From Lachnospiraceae bacterium A2 (lineage in GTDB: Bacteria > Bacillota > Clostridia > Lachnospirales > Lachnospiraceae), in NCBI GenBank assembly GCA_000403315.2, contig KE159636.1, positions 1,145,358 to 1,209,357 of the forward strand: a DNA stretch of 64,000 nucleotides. The letters are read 5' to 3'. Below are positions 15,922-25,892 of the stretch, piece by piece. The translations under genes and the position numbers were made by a program. The notes under the pieces were generated by a model, which saw only the letters and a list, made by a program, of their open reading frames with translations, ran no database searches and had not been told where the DNA came from. The first letter of the stretch is position 1, and the number at the start of each line of letters is the position of its first letter.

Positions 15922-16845
15922 ATGGAGCAAACTATATTTTGTGAAAATTTAAAAAAATTCCGTTTGTCAAAAAAATATACACAAGAGCAGGTAGCCAACA
16001 ATCTGAATGTAAATGTACAGACTGTTTCGAGGTGGGAATGCGGAACAACTTTGCCGGATGTTTTGACTCTTCCTGTTTTAGCAAGGCTCTATGGAGTAAC
16101 GGTAGATGATTTTTACAAAAAGAGTGCAGTTGCATATAATAACTATGCACAACGTTTGGCCGCTGTGTATGAAAAGACACGGAAACCGGAAGATTTTATA
16201 CATTGTCTTTTGGAGTATAAAAAGCTTATGCATGGCGGTGTACTTTCCGTGGAAGATAAATGGAATTATGCAATCATTCATCAGTGGATGTTTGAATATT
16301 GTAAAAATACGGCGATGGAGTGGTATGATACTATTTTGAATGAAGGTTCCGGCTTTGATGAAAATTTATTCTACAGAGCCTGTGCCTGCCGTATTTCTTT
16401 CCTTTTTGCAGTGGGGAAAGGGGAGGAAGCTGTACGCCAGCAAAAAGCAAGGGCAGAATCAGATCCGGAGAATCCCAAAGAAATGGATTTATTGATTGTG
16501 TCATATATTTATGCGGATAAAATAGAGGAAGCTTACAAATGTTTTTTAAAGGCCGTAGAAAAATTTCCGGATGCCTGGGAGTTATATATCCATGGCGGAG
16601 AAGTTTGTGGGAAACTTGAAAAATATGATGAGGCAATCCAATATTTTGATAGAGCCGGTGCAATAGGAACACCTTTTTATGATGAGTTATATTGTAAGGC
16701 GATGCTATATGAAAAAATAGGGAAGGACAAGGAAGCATATAAGCTGTATCAGGAAATCGCTGAGAAACTTCGTAAAAATGGCTTTGATATTGAAGCAGAC
16801 ATGGCTGAAGAAAGTGCAAAAAGGCTGGATATGAAGAAAAACTAA
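15922..16845 (+). CDS. XRE-type HTH regulator with tetratricopeptide repeats
   Basis: 307 residues. Residues 8-62 form a Cro/CI-type helix-turn-helix (FRLSKKYTQEQVANNLNVNV, TVSRWECGTTLP). From about 70 to the end the protein is helical with TPR-like units (for example WELYIHGGEVCGKLEKYDEA and ELYCKAMLYEKIGKDKEAYK). Such proteins can be peptide-responsive regulators like the Rgg/PlcR group, but no partner peptide gene was found nearby. Start ATG at 15922 after a GAGGTGA site. It stands alone between a GNAT remnant and IS debris. Confidence 0.88.
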   Translation: MEQTIFCENLKKFRLSKKYTQEQVANNLNVNVQTVSRWECGTTLPDVLTLPVLARLYGVTVDDFYKKSAVAYNNYAQRLAAVYEKTRKPEDFIHCLLEYKKLMHGGVLSVEDKWNYAIIHQWMFEYCKNTAMEWYDTILNEGSGFDENLFYRACACRISFLFAVGKGEEAVRQQKARAESDPENPKEMDLLIVSYIYADKIEEAYKCFLKAVEKFPDAWELYIHGGEVCGKLEKYDEAIQYFDRAGAIGTPFYDELYCKAMLYEKIGKDKEAYKLYQEIAEKLRKNGFDIEADMAEESAKRLDMKKN

Positions 16846-17199
16846 AACATTGGCAAATTCCGGTTTGCTGAACGGGTAGCCCATCGAAAAACTAAATAAC
16901 CCGCCGCCCACCAGCGGCACACCCAAGCAGGAAATCTGAAAAGGTATCCTGCTTTTTCTATGCCCGGAACCTGGGAGGAAGGAGGGCGCACATTTGCCAT
17001 GCCCGCATTGTAATCGTCCAGCGGAGCAACAATGAATCCGCTGTTTCTGCCGCCTACCAGAGCGGCGAAAAGCTGTTCTCTGAATACGGATAGGAGCAGA
17101 AATCCGGAGGTTCGTGCTTGCCATCCCAAGGGAAATTTGGTGTTAGTATATAAGTGTGGGCAGGAAAAGCCGAACAACTATACAATCAAGTGAAAGAAT
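16846..17199. other. Stretch without a supported gene
   Basis: Open frames on the minus strand (to 111 codons) show no family signature and look accidental. A GC-rich patch at 16895-17060 suggests foreign debris. No RNA gene or repeat identified. Confidence 0.35.
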
Positions 17200-17583
17200 A
17201 AAGGAGATGAAAGGCATGGCCAAAAATCTTACATCCTGGAATTCAAGCAGCAGGCCGTAGGGCTGTACAATGCCGGAGGAACCCCGTATCCACAACTTTA
17301 AGACCGGGAACGGAATATTACACAAAAGGCGGGCAGAACCAAAAAAGCGACCGCCATATTCGCAAAAGATCAATAGCCCAGATTGTGGCTTTTATCCAGA
17401 ATAACTTAATCAATTACTCTGTGCTACAGCTTTGCAATGCCTTGAAATTCCCAAGAAGCACCTATTACAAGGCTCTGGCCTGTGTGCCTTTAAACAGGTG
17501 TCAGGAGTATGAAAAGTTCGGCCAGAAAGTGGAACAGGTATATGGGGATTCAAAGAACAGGTACGGGGCTGCCAAAATATGCC
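17200..17583 (+). mobile_element. IS3-family insertion sequence remnant
   Basis: Pieces of orfA (SYILEFKQQAVGLYNAGGTP near 17230, and KKATAIFAKDQ near 17350) are followed by the start of orfB (IVAFIQNNLINYSVLQLCNA, LKFPRSTYYKALACVPLNRC, YGDSKNRYGAAKI). Frameshifts and deletions break orfA. The DDE catalytic part of orfB is missing, cut at about 17583. No terminal repeats were found. Confidence 0.7.
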
Positions 17584-17609
17584 ACATACCCAATGGCAGT
17601 GTCCCTGAT

Positions 17610-17903
17610 GATAAAGCGAATATACTAAAACGTGATTTTGGGACAGAAACCATCAATCCCATAAACCTGCATGTAAAAAAAGGGTGTATCTATGGGCTGC
17701 TCGAACGTAGTGGAGCAGGAAAGACAATGATTATGAAGATGGTTTTAGGACTGGCTTCCATTACATCAGGAGAAGTGCAGCTCGGATTCTGGAGCAGAAC
17801 GGGGCAAATCGCGGCAGTTGATAGGTTAAGTTACTACGGTTTTACTACGATTGGAGACGTGAATATAAAGGGTGCGGAAAATGATATATTTTTGGAAAAG
17901 TGA
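17610..17903 (+). pseudogene. Fragment of an ABC transporter ATPase fused to IS3 debris
   Basis: The open frame 17385-17903 changes from IS3 orfB to an ABC ATPase N-terminus at about 17610: KRDFGTETINPINLHVKKGC, IYGLLERSGAGKTMIMKMVL, GLASITSGEVQ. The Walker A region reads ERSGAGKT where relatives have GRNGAGKT. The homology ends soon after the Walker A part; signature and Walker B motifs are absent. It resembles lantibiotic-immunity-type ATPases. The fusion has no function that I can propose. Confidence 0.6.
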
Positions 17904-18026
17904 GATAAAAAACAGCTGTTGAAATTTGGAATGAATTCACAGCTGTCTTTGAAGTATGAAATATTGAAATAAGGTTTTTCCTGGCCTGCTCTACAAACTA
18001 TGCATATTCTTCAAGCGGCCTGCACA

Positions 18027-18146
18027 TTACGTTCTGGCGTCGTTGTAAAGTGACAGCGTCCAGTCCTTGTTTTCCCCGCGTCCAAATAGAAAGCCAAACA
18101 GCCGTGACTTGTATTCGCGGTTACGGCTGCCTTTCAGCTGGTTTTC
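18027..18146 (-). pseudogene. N-terminal fragment of an Rpn/PDDEXK family transposase-like protein
   Basis: On the minus strand the frame reads LKGSRNREYKSRLFGFLFGR, GENKDWTLSLYNDART and a stop. This is the conserved start of the Rpn (recombination-promoting nuclease) family. Everything after the first ~35 residues is lost. It directly follows the 3' end of the GH42 remnant. Confidence 0.6.
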
Positions 18147-19773
18147 AAGTTGATTTCCTTTGGAAGATTATGGTTGTGTACCCTGATATAGTCCCATTAT
18201 AATTCCCTGACAATATTTCTATATGATCAGGAAGACAGATATCAATCGTACTATCTGTATAATTTTGGACAAACACATATTCAAAATCTTTATGAACGCG
18301 GCTGGAAACCTCGATCCCTTCTGGTATCCTGTCCAGTATAGGACGAATCTGCTGTGCAGTTATGATACGCTGATAAAAATCATGGTAGAAATCTGCTTCT
18401 GCATCGGCACATATATAATATGCATGTCCGCTCCCATATTTATGGACAGTCAGAGCCGGGTAGCCTTTGTAGAAATTGTCTGCATATTCCATGAGTGGGA
18501 CAGCTCCCTGCAGGCGGACTAAATCACAGAGATGCCGGCAGGCATAACTTTCTTTCAGATGAGGCTCATTGCCATTGACAGGAAGGAAATGGTTGACTTC
18601 CCCGTCCCAGAGCCCGTCAATTTCTTCGCTGTGCAGCCCGAGCACATCGGACAGGCCATGCGGAGTCCCTCCCAGGTGGCACAGGTCGGTTTCATTCACA
18701 ATGCCGCTCCAATAAGTCATAATGAGTATTCCGCCATTTTGGACAAAGCGTTTCAGCTTTTCTTCAATTCCTGCCCGGAACATATAAAGCATGGGTGCGG
18801 CAATGATTTGATAGGAATCCAGAGGCTGTTCCATATTTATAATGTCCACATTTAATCCGTTTCTCCGAAATGCCTGGTAGGATTTCAATGCTGTCTCATG
18901 GTAAAATAATCCCTGATTTCTCGGCCCCCTGGCATCCTCCATGGCCCATCTGCTTTCCATGTCATATAGTATGGCGACAGGAGATTCTACGCGGCTTTCT
19001 GCAATTTTGGAGAGATGCTCAAGGATGATTCCGGTTTTCGTGACTTCGCGGAATATACGGGTATCTTCCCCGCCATAATGGTCGATGACGGCGCCGTGAA
19101 ACTTTTCAAAACCGCCCCTGCCCTGCCTGATCTGGAAAAACTGCACACTATTGGAGCCATGGGCGACAGCCTGGAGGGAAGCGTTTGTCAAAAGGCCTGG
19201 CTTTTTTATTTTGCTGACAGCCTGCCAGTTGGGGCTTGCAGGACAGGATTCCATGAGAAGGAAAGGCTTATGTTTCATGGAGCGCATCAGGTCATGCTGC
19301 ATTCCCGTATCATAGGCGGTCATGATATCCTGCTGCTGATGCCATGCGGGATAGCTGTCCCAGGAAACAAAATCCACATATTCAGCCAGTTTGTAGTAAT
19401 TCAGGCCTGTGTAGTCTTCCATAAAATTTACAGTCGTTGGCTGAATGGCGCCTGACGTCCGTATTGCCTGTATTTCATGGCGCATAAAGTCTGTTGTCTG
19501 GTCTGTGACGAAGCGTTTCCAGTCTAGGTTCAATCCGTGCAGCCCCTTATCACCCAGGGAAGAAGGGCTTTCAATCTGGTCAAAAGAGCTGTAGGTATGG
19601 CTCCAAAAAGAAGTCCACCATGCATGGTTTATGGCATCTATATGATGATATTTATTTTTCAGCCATTTTCGGAACGCAGCCTGGCACAGCGGACAGTGGC
19701 ATTCCCCGCTGTATTCATTGGAAATATGCCACATGATAACAGCAGGATGGTCTTTGAAGGTTTCGGCGAGCTT
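18145..19773 (-). pseudogene. GH42 beta-galactosidase missing its N-terminal ~130-150 residues
   Basis: Glycoside hydrolase family 42 enzymes release galactose from beta-galactosides. The preserved frame begins KLAETFKDHPAVIMWHISNE (acid/base Glu in the SNEY motif) and continues through MESCPASPNW (the nucleophile Glu), the trimerisation domain and a C-terminal beta-sandwich. Upstream of KLAETF the frame meets a stop and homology ends at about 19773, so the first strands of the barrel are gone. An ATG at 19734 could start a 529-residue product, but that lacks part of the barrel and is unlikely to be active. The breakpoint coincides with that of the GH32 remnant on the other strand. Confidence 0.8.
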
Positions 19774-19775
19774 TT

Positions 19776-20563
19776 ATATGCTGGATGACTCTCTAGATCT
19801 GGGCTATATGTGCGAATGCCCGGATATCATGGAAGTCCAGGGACAGGAATTTTTGATACTAAGCAGGCAGAAGGAAGAAAACTGCAAAGAAATTATTTTT
19901 GCCGGAAGGATGGATTACAAAAATGGAAGGTTCCTTGTGGATGGGGAAGCCGAAAAATCACTGGATGAGGGGTTTGACTTTTATGCGCCTCAGAGTTTTG
20001 TGGATGAGTCCGGCAGATGTCTTTTATTTGGCTGGCTCGGTTCAGGGGAGCTGGAGTATCAGATGAGCCAGCCGCCGGTAAAGGAAGGATGGCTTCACAG
20101 CCTGACCATACCAAGAGAGGTGTATGTCTGCGGGAAAGGGTTATGCCAGCGGCCTGCCAGGGAATTGAAAGCCTTAAGAAAAGGCGAGCAGTCAATGGAA
20201 TGTAAAGGAGTGTCAGTGATTGACCGGGGAACAGTGAGCTTGGAGATACTGGCAGAAAATCTGAAAGGCCAGACTGTATCTTATGAGATTGGCGGTGCCT
20301 TAAAAGTCTGTTACAGAAAAGAAGACCAGATTATGAGAATTCAGAGGAAAAGGTGGGATTCCCCATCTTATGACGAGAAAATGCTGCCGCTTGGCTGTCT
20401 GGATAACATGCATATATTTTTAGACTATTCCACAGCGGAGATTTTCATAAACAACGGTAAAATAACATTTACTTCAAAAGTGTATTTTGATGCAGACACA
20501 CAGATACGGATTTTCTCGGATGAGAAGATAAAAATGAAAACATGGTTATTGGAGGTAGCGTGA
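19776..20563 (+). pseudogene. GH32 sucrose-6-phosphate hydrolase, C-terminal half only
   Basis: The homology starts at about 19776 with LDLGYMCECPDIMEV (the conserved ECPD acid/base motif of GH32), followed by GFDFYAPQSFVDESGRCLLF and the C-terminal beta-sandwich. About 230 N-terminal residues, with the catalytic nucleophile region (NDPNG), are missing. The open frame extends to 19718 only by running through antisense GH42 sequence. Its stop overlaps the start of the sugar PTS gene (TGATG), so the two formed an scrB-scrA type operon before the deletion. Confidence 0.8.
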
Positions 20564-22473
20564 TGGCGAATGCACCAGATTATAATAAAATCGCAAATCA
20601 GATAATTGAAGTCGTTGGCGGGGCTGATAATATCATTTCAGCGGCGCACTGCGCCACAAGGCTCCGTCTGATTGTGAAAGACAGGGACATCATTGACGAC
20701 AAAAAAGTAGAAGAAACGGAGCTTGTAAAATGCTGTTTTTTTACGGCAGGGCAGTATCAGATTATTCTTGGCACAGGCATCGTCAATAAGGTTTTTGACG
20801 AAGTAACCAAGCTTGGTGTTTCGGGTTCGTCCAAAAATGAACAGGCAGCGGCAGCGGCGCAGAACGGCAGTACCATCCAGCGTCTGGTCCGTATCTTCGC
20901 TGACGTGTTCGTACCAATTATTCCGGTCATGGTGGCAACCGGCCTGTTCATGGGGATCCGGGGATTTTTAACGCAGGATGCTATGCTGGGATTCTTTGGG
21001 ATATCAGCAGATGCAATCCCACAGCAGTTTCTGGACTTTACCACGATCCTGACGGATACCGCATTTTCCTATCTGCCGGTGCTTGTGTGCTGGTCGGCGT
21101 TTAAGAAATTCGGCGGGTCGCCGATCCTTGGCATTGTCCTTGGATTGATGCTGGTACATACAGCTTTTCCCACATCATGGGATGTGGCTCAGGGAGCAGC
21201 GGAGCCGATGCTGTTTTTTGGGTTTATCAAAGTAAACGGCTATCAGAGCTCTGTGCTCCCGGCGTTTATTGTAGGATTTCTTGGTTCCAAGATTGAACAA
21301 TGGCTTCATGACCATGTAATCAATGCGCTGGATTTGATTATCACGCCGTTTGTAACGGTGCTTACTTCTCTTTGCCTTGGTTTGTTTGTGATCGGGCCGG
21401 TTTTCCATTCTGTGGAAATGGTGCTGGTGCATATTGTTACATGGCTGTTTGCACTGCCGCTTGGCCTCGGCGGGCTTATATGGGGAGCATTGTGCCAGGT
21501 AATTGTAATCACGGGCGTCCATCACGCATTGAACCTTGTTGAGATAGAGATGCTTTCAAACACGTCATGGAATCCGGTCAATCCGGTTGGCTCCAGCGGC
21601 ATCGTAGCCCAGGCGGGCGCTGCCATGGCAGTTGCCGTAAAATCAAAATCCGTAAAGATGAAATCATTGGTTTACCCTTCGGCTGTATCTGGCCTGTTGG
21701 GAATTACAGAGCCGGCAATTTTCGGTGTCAACCTTCGTCTTGTGAAGCCATTTATCTGGGGATGTGTCGGCGGCGGTGTCGGCGGATGGTTATCAGCAGT
21801 CTTAAACCTGCGTGGGACGGGGCTGTCTGTTACCGGCATACCGGGTGCGCTGCTGTATCTGAACAAACAGCTTCCGATTTATATTCTGGTGAATGCCGCC
21901 GCATTTGGAGTTGCGTTTACACTGACATATCTGTTCGGAGTGAAGGAAGATCCGGAAAATGCCGAAAGAGGAGCAAAGGAAGTGCCAGTAATAAAGGAAG
22001 AATCAGAAGTAAAAGAAAACCAGGTAAAAGAATTAAGGGCATTTGTTTCAGGAAATGTGATTCCGGTTTCAGAAGTGAATGATCCGGTATTCTCGTCAAA
22101 AGCAATGGGAGATGGAATTGCCATCCGCCCAAGTGCGCAGATGGTGGCGGCTCCCTGCGATGGTAAGATTTCAATGGTTGCAGATACTGGCCATGCGGTT
22201 GGAATTACATTGAATAATGGAGCAGAACTGTTGATTCATGTAGGGCTTGATACAGTATCTTTGAACGGGGAAGGCTTTCAGGTTTTGGTAAGTGAAGGGA
22301 GAAATGTAAAACAGGGGGCTCCGTTACTGAAATTCGATAAAGCATTTATTGAAGGAAAAGGGCTTGCAGCAGACTGCATTCTGGTTCTGACAAACACAGA
22401 TGATTTTCCGGATGTTAAATTTATCAGCGGAATGGATGCAAAACAGAGTGAAACAGTTATTTGTACTTTTTAA
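20563..22473 (+). CDS. Sucrose/glucose-superfamily PTS transporter subunit EIIBCA
   Basis: 636 residues, full length. EIIB domain at 1-90 with the phosphocysteine in SAAHCATRLRL (Cys30), EIIC membrane domain at about 105-470 with some ten hydrophobic segments, and EIIA at about 510-636 with the phosphohistidine in LLIHVGLDTV (His559). It imports and phosphorylates a sugar, by context with the GH32 gene most likely sucrose. Start ATG at 20563 overlaps the GH32 stop and has GGAGGT upstream. The neighbouring hydrolase is broken, so the imported sugar phosphate would need another enzyme. Confidence 0.92.
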   Translation: MANAPDYNKIANQIIEVVGGADNIISAAHCATRLRLIVKDRDIIDDKKVEETELVKCCFFTAGQYQIILGTGIVNKVFDEVTKLGVSGSSKNEQAAAAAQNGSTIQRLVRIFADVFVPIIPVMVATGLFMGIRGFLTQDAMLGFFGISADAIPQQFLDFTTILTDTAFSYLPVLVCWSAFKKFGGSPILGIVLGLMLVHTAFPTSWDVAQGAAEPMLFFGFIKVNGYQSSVLPAFIVGFLGSKIEQWLHDHVINALDLIITPFVTVLTSLCLGLFVIGPVFHSVEMVLVHIVTWLFALPLGLGGLIWGALCQVIVITGVHHALNLVEIEMLSNTSWNPVNPVGSSGIVAQAGAAMAVAVKSKSVKMKSLVYPSAVSGLLGITEPAIFGVNLRLVKPFIWGCVGGGVGGWLSAVLNLRGTGLSVTGIPGALLYLNKQLPIYILVNAAAFGVAFTLTYLFGVKEDPENAERGAKEVPVIKEESEVKENQVKELRAFVSGNVIPVSEVNDPVFSSKAMGDGIAIRPSAQMVAAPCDGKISMVADTGHAVGITLNNGAELLIHVGLDTVSLNGEGFQVLVSEGRNVKQGAPLLKFDKAFIEGKGLAADCILVLTNTDDFPDVKFISGMDAKQSETVICTF

Positions 22474-22493
22474 TGAACATCAAAGATTGGAAA

Positions 22494-22730
22494 ATGAAGA
22501 CTTATAATTTTGAAATCAGGGATGAGGTCGGTATTTACGCGAGACCGGCGGGACTGCTGGTAAAGGAGTCCAAAGAAGAATGAGAGCAGGATTATAATTA
22601 AAAAAATGGCAAGGCTGCGGAGCAGATGGCTGTCATGGGGCTTGGCGTAAAATGCGGAGATATAGTGCAGATTGAGGTTGAAGGGGCATATAAAAAGGCT
22701 GTATGTGAGGAACTCAGGACATTTGTTTGA
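22494..22730 (+). pseudogene. HPr-like phosphocarrier gene, dead, with Tyr in place of active-site His
   Basis: The sequence MKTYNFEIRDEVGIYARPAG, LLVKESK is an HPr start in which the active His (GIHARPAG) reads Tyr. Then two compensating single-base indels put ESRIIIK out of frame and create TGA and TAA codons; the frame recovers at NGKAAEQMAVMGLGVKCGDI and runs to the normal end. HPr passes phosphate from enzyme I to EII proteins. It follows the EIIBCA gene. Confidence 0.75.
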
Positions 22731-22748
22731 AAAGAATCACATACAGGA

Positions 22749-22991
22749 ATGATGGCCGCAGTAGATGGATTTGATGGCGAGGTTGTTTTTGAGCCATCAG
22801 AGGAAATCTGCAGTCGGGCGAGGAACAGGATTCGTGGGGAAACTGAAAAGCAGCAGATCCTGCAGGAGATGAAGGGGAAAGAAAACATAACTGTCCCTGC
22901 CAATATAAAGGAATTCACTTCGGAACAGCCCGACACCTCCGGCGCCATTCTCCAATGCATACCCAATATCGCTGACACTGCCGATATTTAA
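22749..22991 (+). pseudogene. Open frame of uncertain origin among PTS debris
   Basis: 80 codons: GFDGEVVFEPSEEICSRARN and the following charged helix might derive from an enzyme I-like protein, but I cannot confirm it. The frame ends in the TAA formed at the repeat-like sequence at 22986. It lies between two HPr remnants. Treat it as unassigned. Confidence 0.25.
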
Positions 22992-23006
22992 CCGCCAGAG
23001 TAATAT
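22986..23006. repeat. Single end-like copy of the 28.0 kb inverted repeat
   Basis: TTTAACCGCCAGAGTAATA matches TTTAACCGCCGGAGTAATA of the inverted repeats at 28026-28189 at 18 of 19 bases. The second HPr fragment starts directly after it. No partner end was found nearby. Confidence 0.5.
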
Positions 23007-23133
23007 TATGGGGATTTTCAGCCTTAATCTTTCGGAACCGGTTGAACTTCATATCCGTGCAGATGGAAGGGATGTGGAAGAAATCCTTGGGCAGATGAAA
23101 AAGTATTTCGTTAGAGGCAGTATAGGAAATTAA
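23003..23133 (+). pseudogene. C-terminal fragment of a second HPr-like protein
   Basis: The frame reads IMGIFSLNLSEPVELHIRAD, then EEILGQMKKYFV to a TAA. SIMGIFSL corresponds to the region around the regulatory serine of HPr-type proteins. The N-terminal half, including the phospho-histidine, is missing, cut where the inverted-repeat-like sequence stands. Confidence 0.6.
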
Positions 23134-23164
23134 AATTGACAGAATAGAATAATTTTTTGTATAG

Positions 23165-23205
23165 GGGCTGTTGCATTGATAATTTCTTCCAACAGCCCTT
23201 TTAAG
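23165..23205. terminator. Terminator hairpin
   Basis: GGGCTGTTG and CAACAGCCC enclose a 16-base loop and are followed by TTTT. It closes the PTS region and also serves the convergent HAD phosphatase gene side. Confidence 0.7.
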
Positions 23206-23247
23206 TTAAGTCATATCTGTTTCTGATTTGGATAAAACCATATGATT

Positions 23248-24105
23248 TTAAATCAGATTCAGTTTTTCAAATGATTTATAGAGGCCGTCTTCATTGAATG
23301 GGGAACAGATTTCGTCAGCCAGGCGTTTTAATTCCATGCTGCCGTTTTCCATGCAAATACCAAGTGCCGCAGTCTGGAGCATTTCCAAATCATTCATGCT
23401 GTCTCCAAATGCAATCGTGTCCTTTTGGGCAATATCCAGGTGTCCGCACAGCCGCTGTACAGCAGTACCTTTATCAAATGCTTTGTTGATAAGGTCGCCG
23501 TTGATAATGCTGTGGGCATTTTCATCCTGGATACAGAAATGGAATTCGTCTTGAAGGCATTGGATAGGATTTTGCAGGCGGTCCATTCCCGGACTCATAA
23601 AGACTGCTTTGTAGATGGGTTCCAAGTGGTACTCTGTCATGGGTCGGGTAAACTGGTCGCTTTCAATATGTTTCTGCCAGCGGAGCAGTTCACTGTTAGC
23701 ATCCGAGCGAATGCAGTTTTTTAAAAATTCTTTAAAAGACTCATCGCTATAGCTGTGGTTTCTGGTCTCTATAATGTAATAGACGCCATTTTCCTGCAGA
23801 ACCTTCAGAACACGGTCCTGCTGCGCCCTGGTCATAGGGCAGTCATAGACAATGTGGCCGCCATACTCAATATAACCGCCAGCACTGCTGATAAACCCGT
23901 CGAAGCCAAACTGCAGCAGAGGGGAAAGAAGCCCATAATTGCGGCCGGAACACAGCACTACCTTATGGCCGTTCTTCCGGGCCCGGCAGACGGCTTCCAC
24001 GGCAGAAGCCGGTGGTATATTTTTTCCTGGTTCTGTCAGGGTGCCGTCAATATCTAGAAAAATTAGTTTCTGTTCCATTTGGAAGTGTGGTGCCTGCTGC
24101 ATCAT
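23248..24105 (-). CDS. HAD-superfamily (Cof-type) sugar phosphatase
   Basis: 285 residues. Motif I FLDIDGTLTEPG, motif II serine in VLCSGRNYG, a C2-type cap of about 110 residues in the middle, and motif IV FGDSMNDLEML. Enzymes of this type remove phosphate from sugar phosphates or flavin nucleotides in the cytoplasm. Position beside a PTS gene suggests a sugar phosphate substrate, by inference. The start could be the Met at 24078 (MEQKLIFLDIDG) rather than 24105; neither has a strong ribosome binding site. Confidence 0.88.
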   Translation of the reverse strand: MMQQAPHFQMEQKLIFLDIDGTLTEPGKNIPPASAVEAVCRARKNGHKVVLCSGRNYGLLSPLLQFGFDGFISSAGGYIEYGGHIVYDCPMTRAQQDRVLKVLQENGVYYIIETRNHSYSDESFKEFLKNCIRSDANSELLRWQKHIESDQFTRPMTEYHLEPIYKAVFMSPGMDRLQNPIQCLQDEFHFCIQDENAHSIINGDLINKAFDKGTAVQRLCGHLDIAQKDTIAFGDSMNDLEMLQTAALGICMENGSMELKRLADEICSPFNEDGLYKSFEKLNLI

Positions 24106-24359
24106 TCATAAAATTCTGGATACATACTCAAAAGCTATGTGCCTTTGAGTATAAAGCTTTTATCTTCTGTAAACAAGGTTCAAAGCCATAAAAACCGTTC
24201 CTGTTTTTGTGTATAGATCTGGCAAAAATAGGGATTTGATTTATTGCGTGCCTGTTATATCATAGAGATAAAAGCGGCGGCGAATGTCCGTTGTGCCCAT
24301 TTATCCACGGGGTATAGAAGCGGACTGCATTAAGATAGATGGTTAGGATCAGGTGAAAT

Positions 24360-25826
24360 ATGTATAGCAGAAAGATAAAATTGATTCGGGCACTTGTTGA
24401 AAATGAAAAATTGTCTTCAACGGAATTAATGAAGAAGCTGCAGATCGGGCAGAGGACTCTGAGGGCAGAAATTAAAGAAATTAATGATACTTTAAAAAAA
24501 GAAAATGTATATATCCATTCCCTCAGTGTAGGGGGATACTATATAAAAAGCGAAGAGAAAGAATTCATCCGGGAGAAACTGGAAGGGATGATCAGCCAGA
24601 GCAAGCAGGCCATCTTTCCAGAAACACCGGATGAAAGGCTTCTGTTCGGCTTTGCCTGGCTGTTTTTTGAGAGGGAGCCGGTTTCCATCCAGAAAGCAGC
24701 AGAGAAGCTGTATGTTTCCAGAACGGCAATGCTGCAGACGAAAAAGCAGATCCAGGATACGGTCAGATGGTATCATGGCATTTACCTGGAATCAGGGAAT
24801 CAGGGTATGTGGATCAGCGGGAAGGAAGAAGTCAAGCGCCATGTGCTTGCGGAAATTATCAATTACTGGACCTATGGCTCCATACTGATTGAGAGGGTGA
24901 TCACTTTTTTGTTTGGCGCTGAAAAATACGGGCAGTATATTTCATTTTACCATGTACTTTCTGAATTACTCGCAGAACATGGATACCGGTTGATTGACAA
25001 AGGGATTGAAGGGTTTTCACTGGATGTTTTTATAAGCCTCATGCGGACTGAAAATGATTTTATGCTGGATGAAACTCACATTTATCATGGGAATTCCTGT
25101 GTTGACGCAGCCAGTGATTTTTTAGGGAAAATGGGATATATAATTTCCGATAATGAAAGGGCTTATTTTGAACAGTGCCTGATGGCCAAAAGAGTATTGT
25201 ATACCTTAAAAACGGAAGATAAAGCTGGCGAAGAATATACGGCGGTAACAGAGGAATTCCTCGCGGGGACAGACAGGAAATACCATACGGATTATCACAA
25301 AAACCAGGAATTGATTTTTAAGCTGTCCATACATATTATGAAGATGATATGGAGGATACAGCAGGGGTATTTTGAAACAAATTCCATACTTAAGGACATC
25401 ATGGACCGCTATGAGAAAGAAGTAGAAATGGCAGAAGGGATTAATCCGATCCTTCAAAAAGAATATGGCATCACAGCCAATATCCATGAGGTCTGCTATA
25501 TAGCGGTTTATCTAAAGGCGTATTCCAGCCATACATTAAAAGCAGTTGTATTGTGTGACCTTGGGGAAGGCATTGCAGACAATATGATACGCCAGATTAA
25601 GGGCCACTGTGGGGAAAAGATTCAGATTCAGGATAAAATGTCCCTGGCAGAATACCGTATGCATCCGTTGCCGGTAGATCTTTTAATATCCAGTTCACGG
25701 ATTTATAATGTAAAGCTGCCTGAAAAGACAAAAATAATATATGTGGATTATCTATTGAAAGAAGAAGATCTAAAAAATATACAGGAATTCCTGCTTAGGA
25801 GCGAGAAAGAAAATAGAGAAAAATGA
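24360..25826 (+). CDS. PRD-domain transcriptional regulator (BglG/LicR type)
   Basis: 488 residues. N-terminal winged HTH (IKLIRALVENEKLSSTELMK, LQIGQRTLRAEIKEI) and a second HTH near 95-150, then two PTS regulation domains (the second with HEVCYIAVYLKAY), then an EIIB-like domain (LKAVVLCDLGEGIADNMIRQ). Such proteins are phosphorylated by HPr and EII components and control sugar operons. The cysteine of a typical EIIB P-loop is present in VLCDLGEG. It likely controlled the PTS/GH genes upstream. ATG at 24360 after GGTGAAAT. Confidence 0.85.
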   Translation: MYSRKIKLIRALVENEKLSSTELMKKLQIGQRTLRAEIKEINDTLKKENVYIHSLSVGGYYIKSEEKEFIREKLEGMISQSKQAIFPETPDERLLFGFAWLFFEREPVSIQKAAEKLYVSRTAMLQTKKQIQDTVRWYHGIYLESGNQGMWISGKEEVKRHVLAEIINYWTYGSILIERVITFLFGAEKYGQYISFYHVLSELLAEHGYRLIDKGIEGFSLDVFISLMRTENDFMLDETHIYHGNSCVDAASDFLGKMGYIISDNERAYFEQCLMAKRVLYTLKTEDKAGEEYTAVTEEFLAGTDRKYHTDYHKNQELIFKLSIHIMKMIWRIQQGYFETNSILKDIMDRYEKEVEMAEGINPILQKEYGITANIHEVCYIAVYLKAYSSHTLKAVVLCDLGEGIADNMIRQIKGHCGEKIQIQDKMSLAEYRMHPLPVDLLISSSRIYNVKLPEKTKIIYVDYLLKEEDLKNIQEFLLRSEKENREK

Positions 25827-25892
25827 GAGACGGAATTGCCATTTGCCCAGACTATTTTGAAGAACACAAAAGCAATACATACAATTGGCAGG

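Noticed and set aside
16705..17177. Overlapping minus-strand frames of 139 and 111 codons
   Set aside because: No family features, and one overlaps the end of the XRE-TPR gene; treated as accidental.
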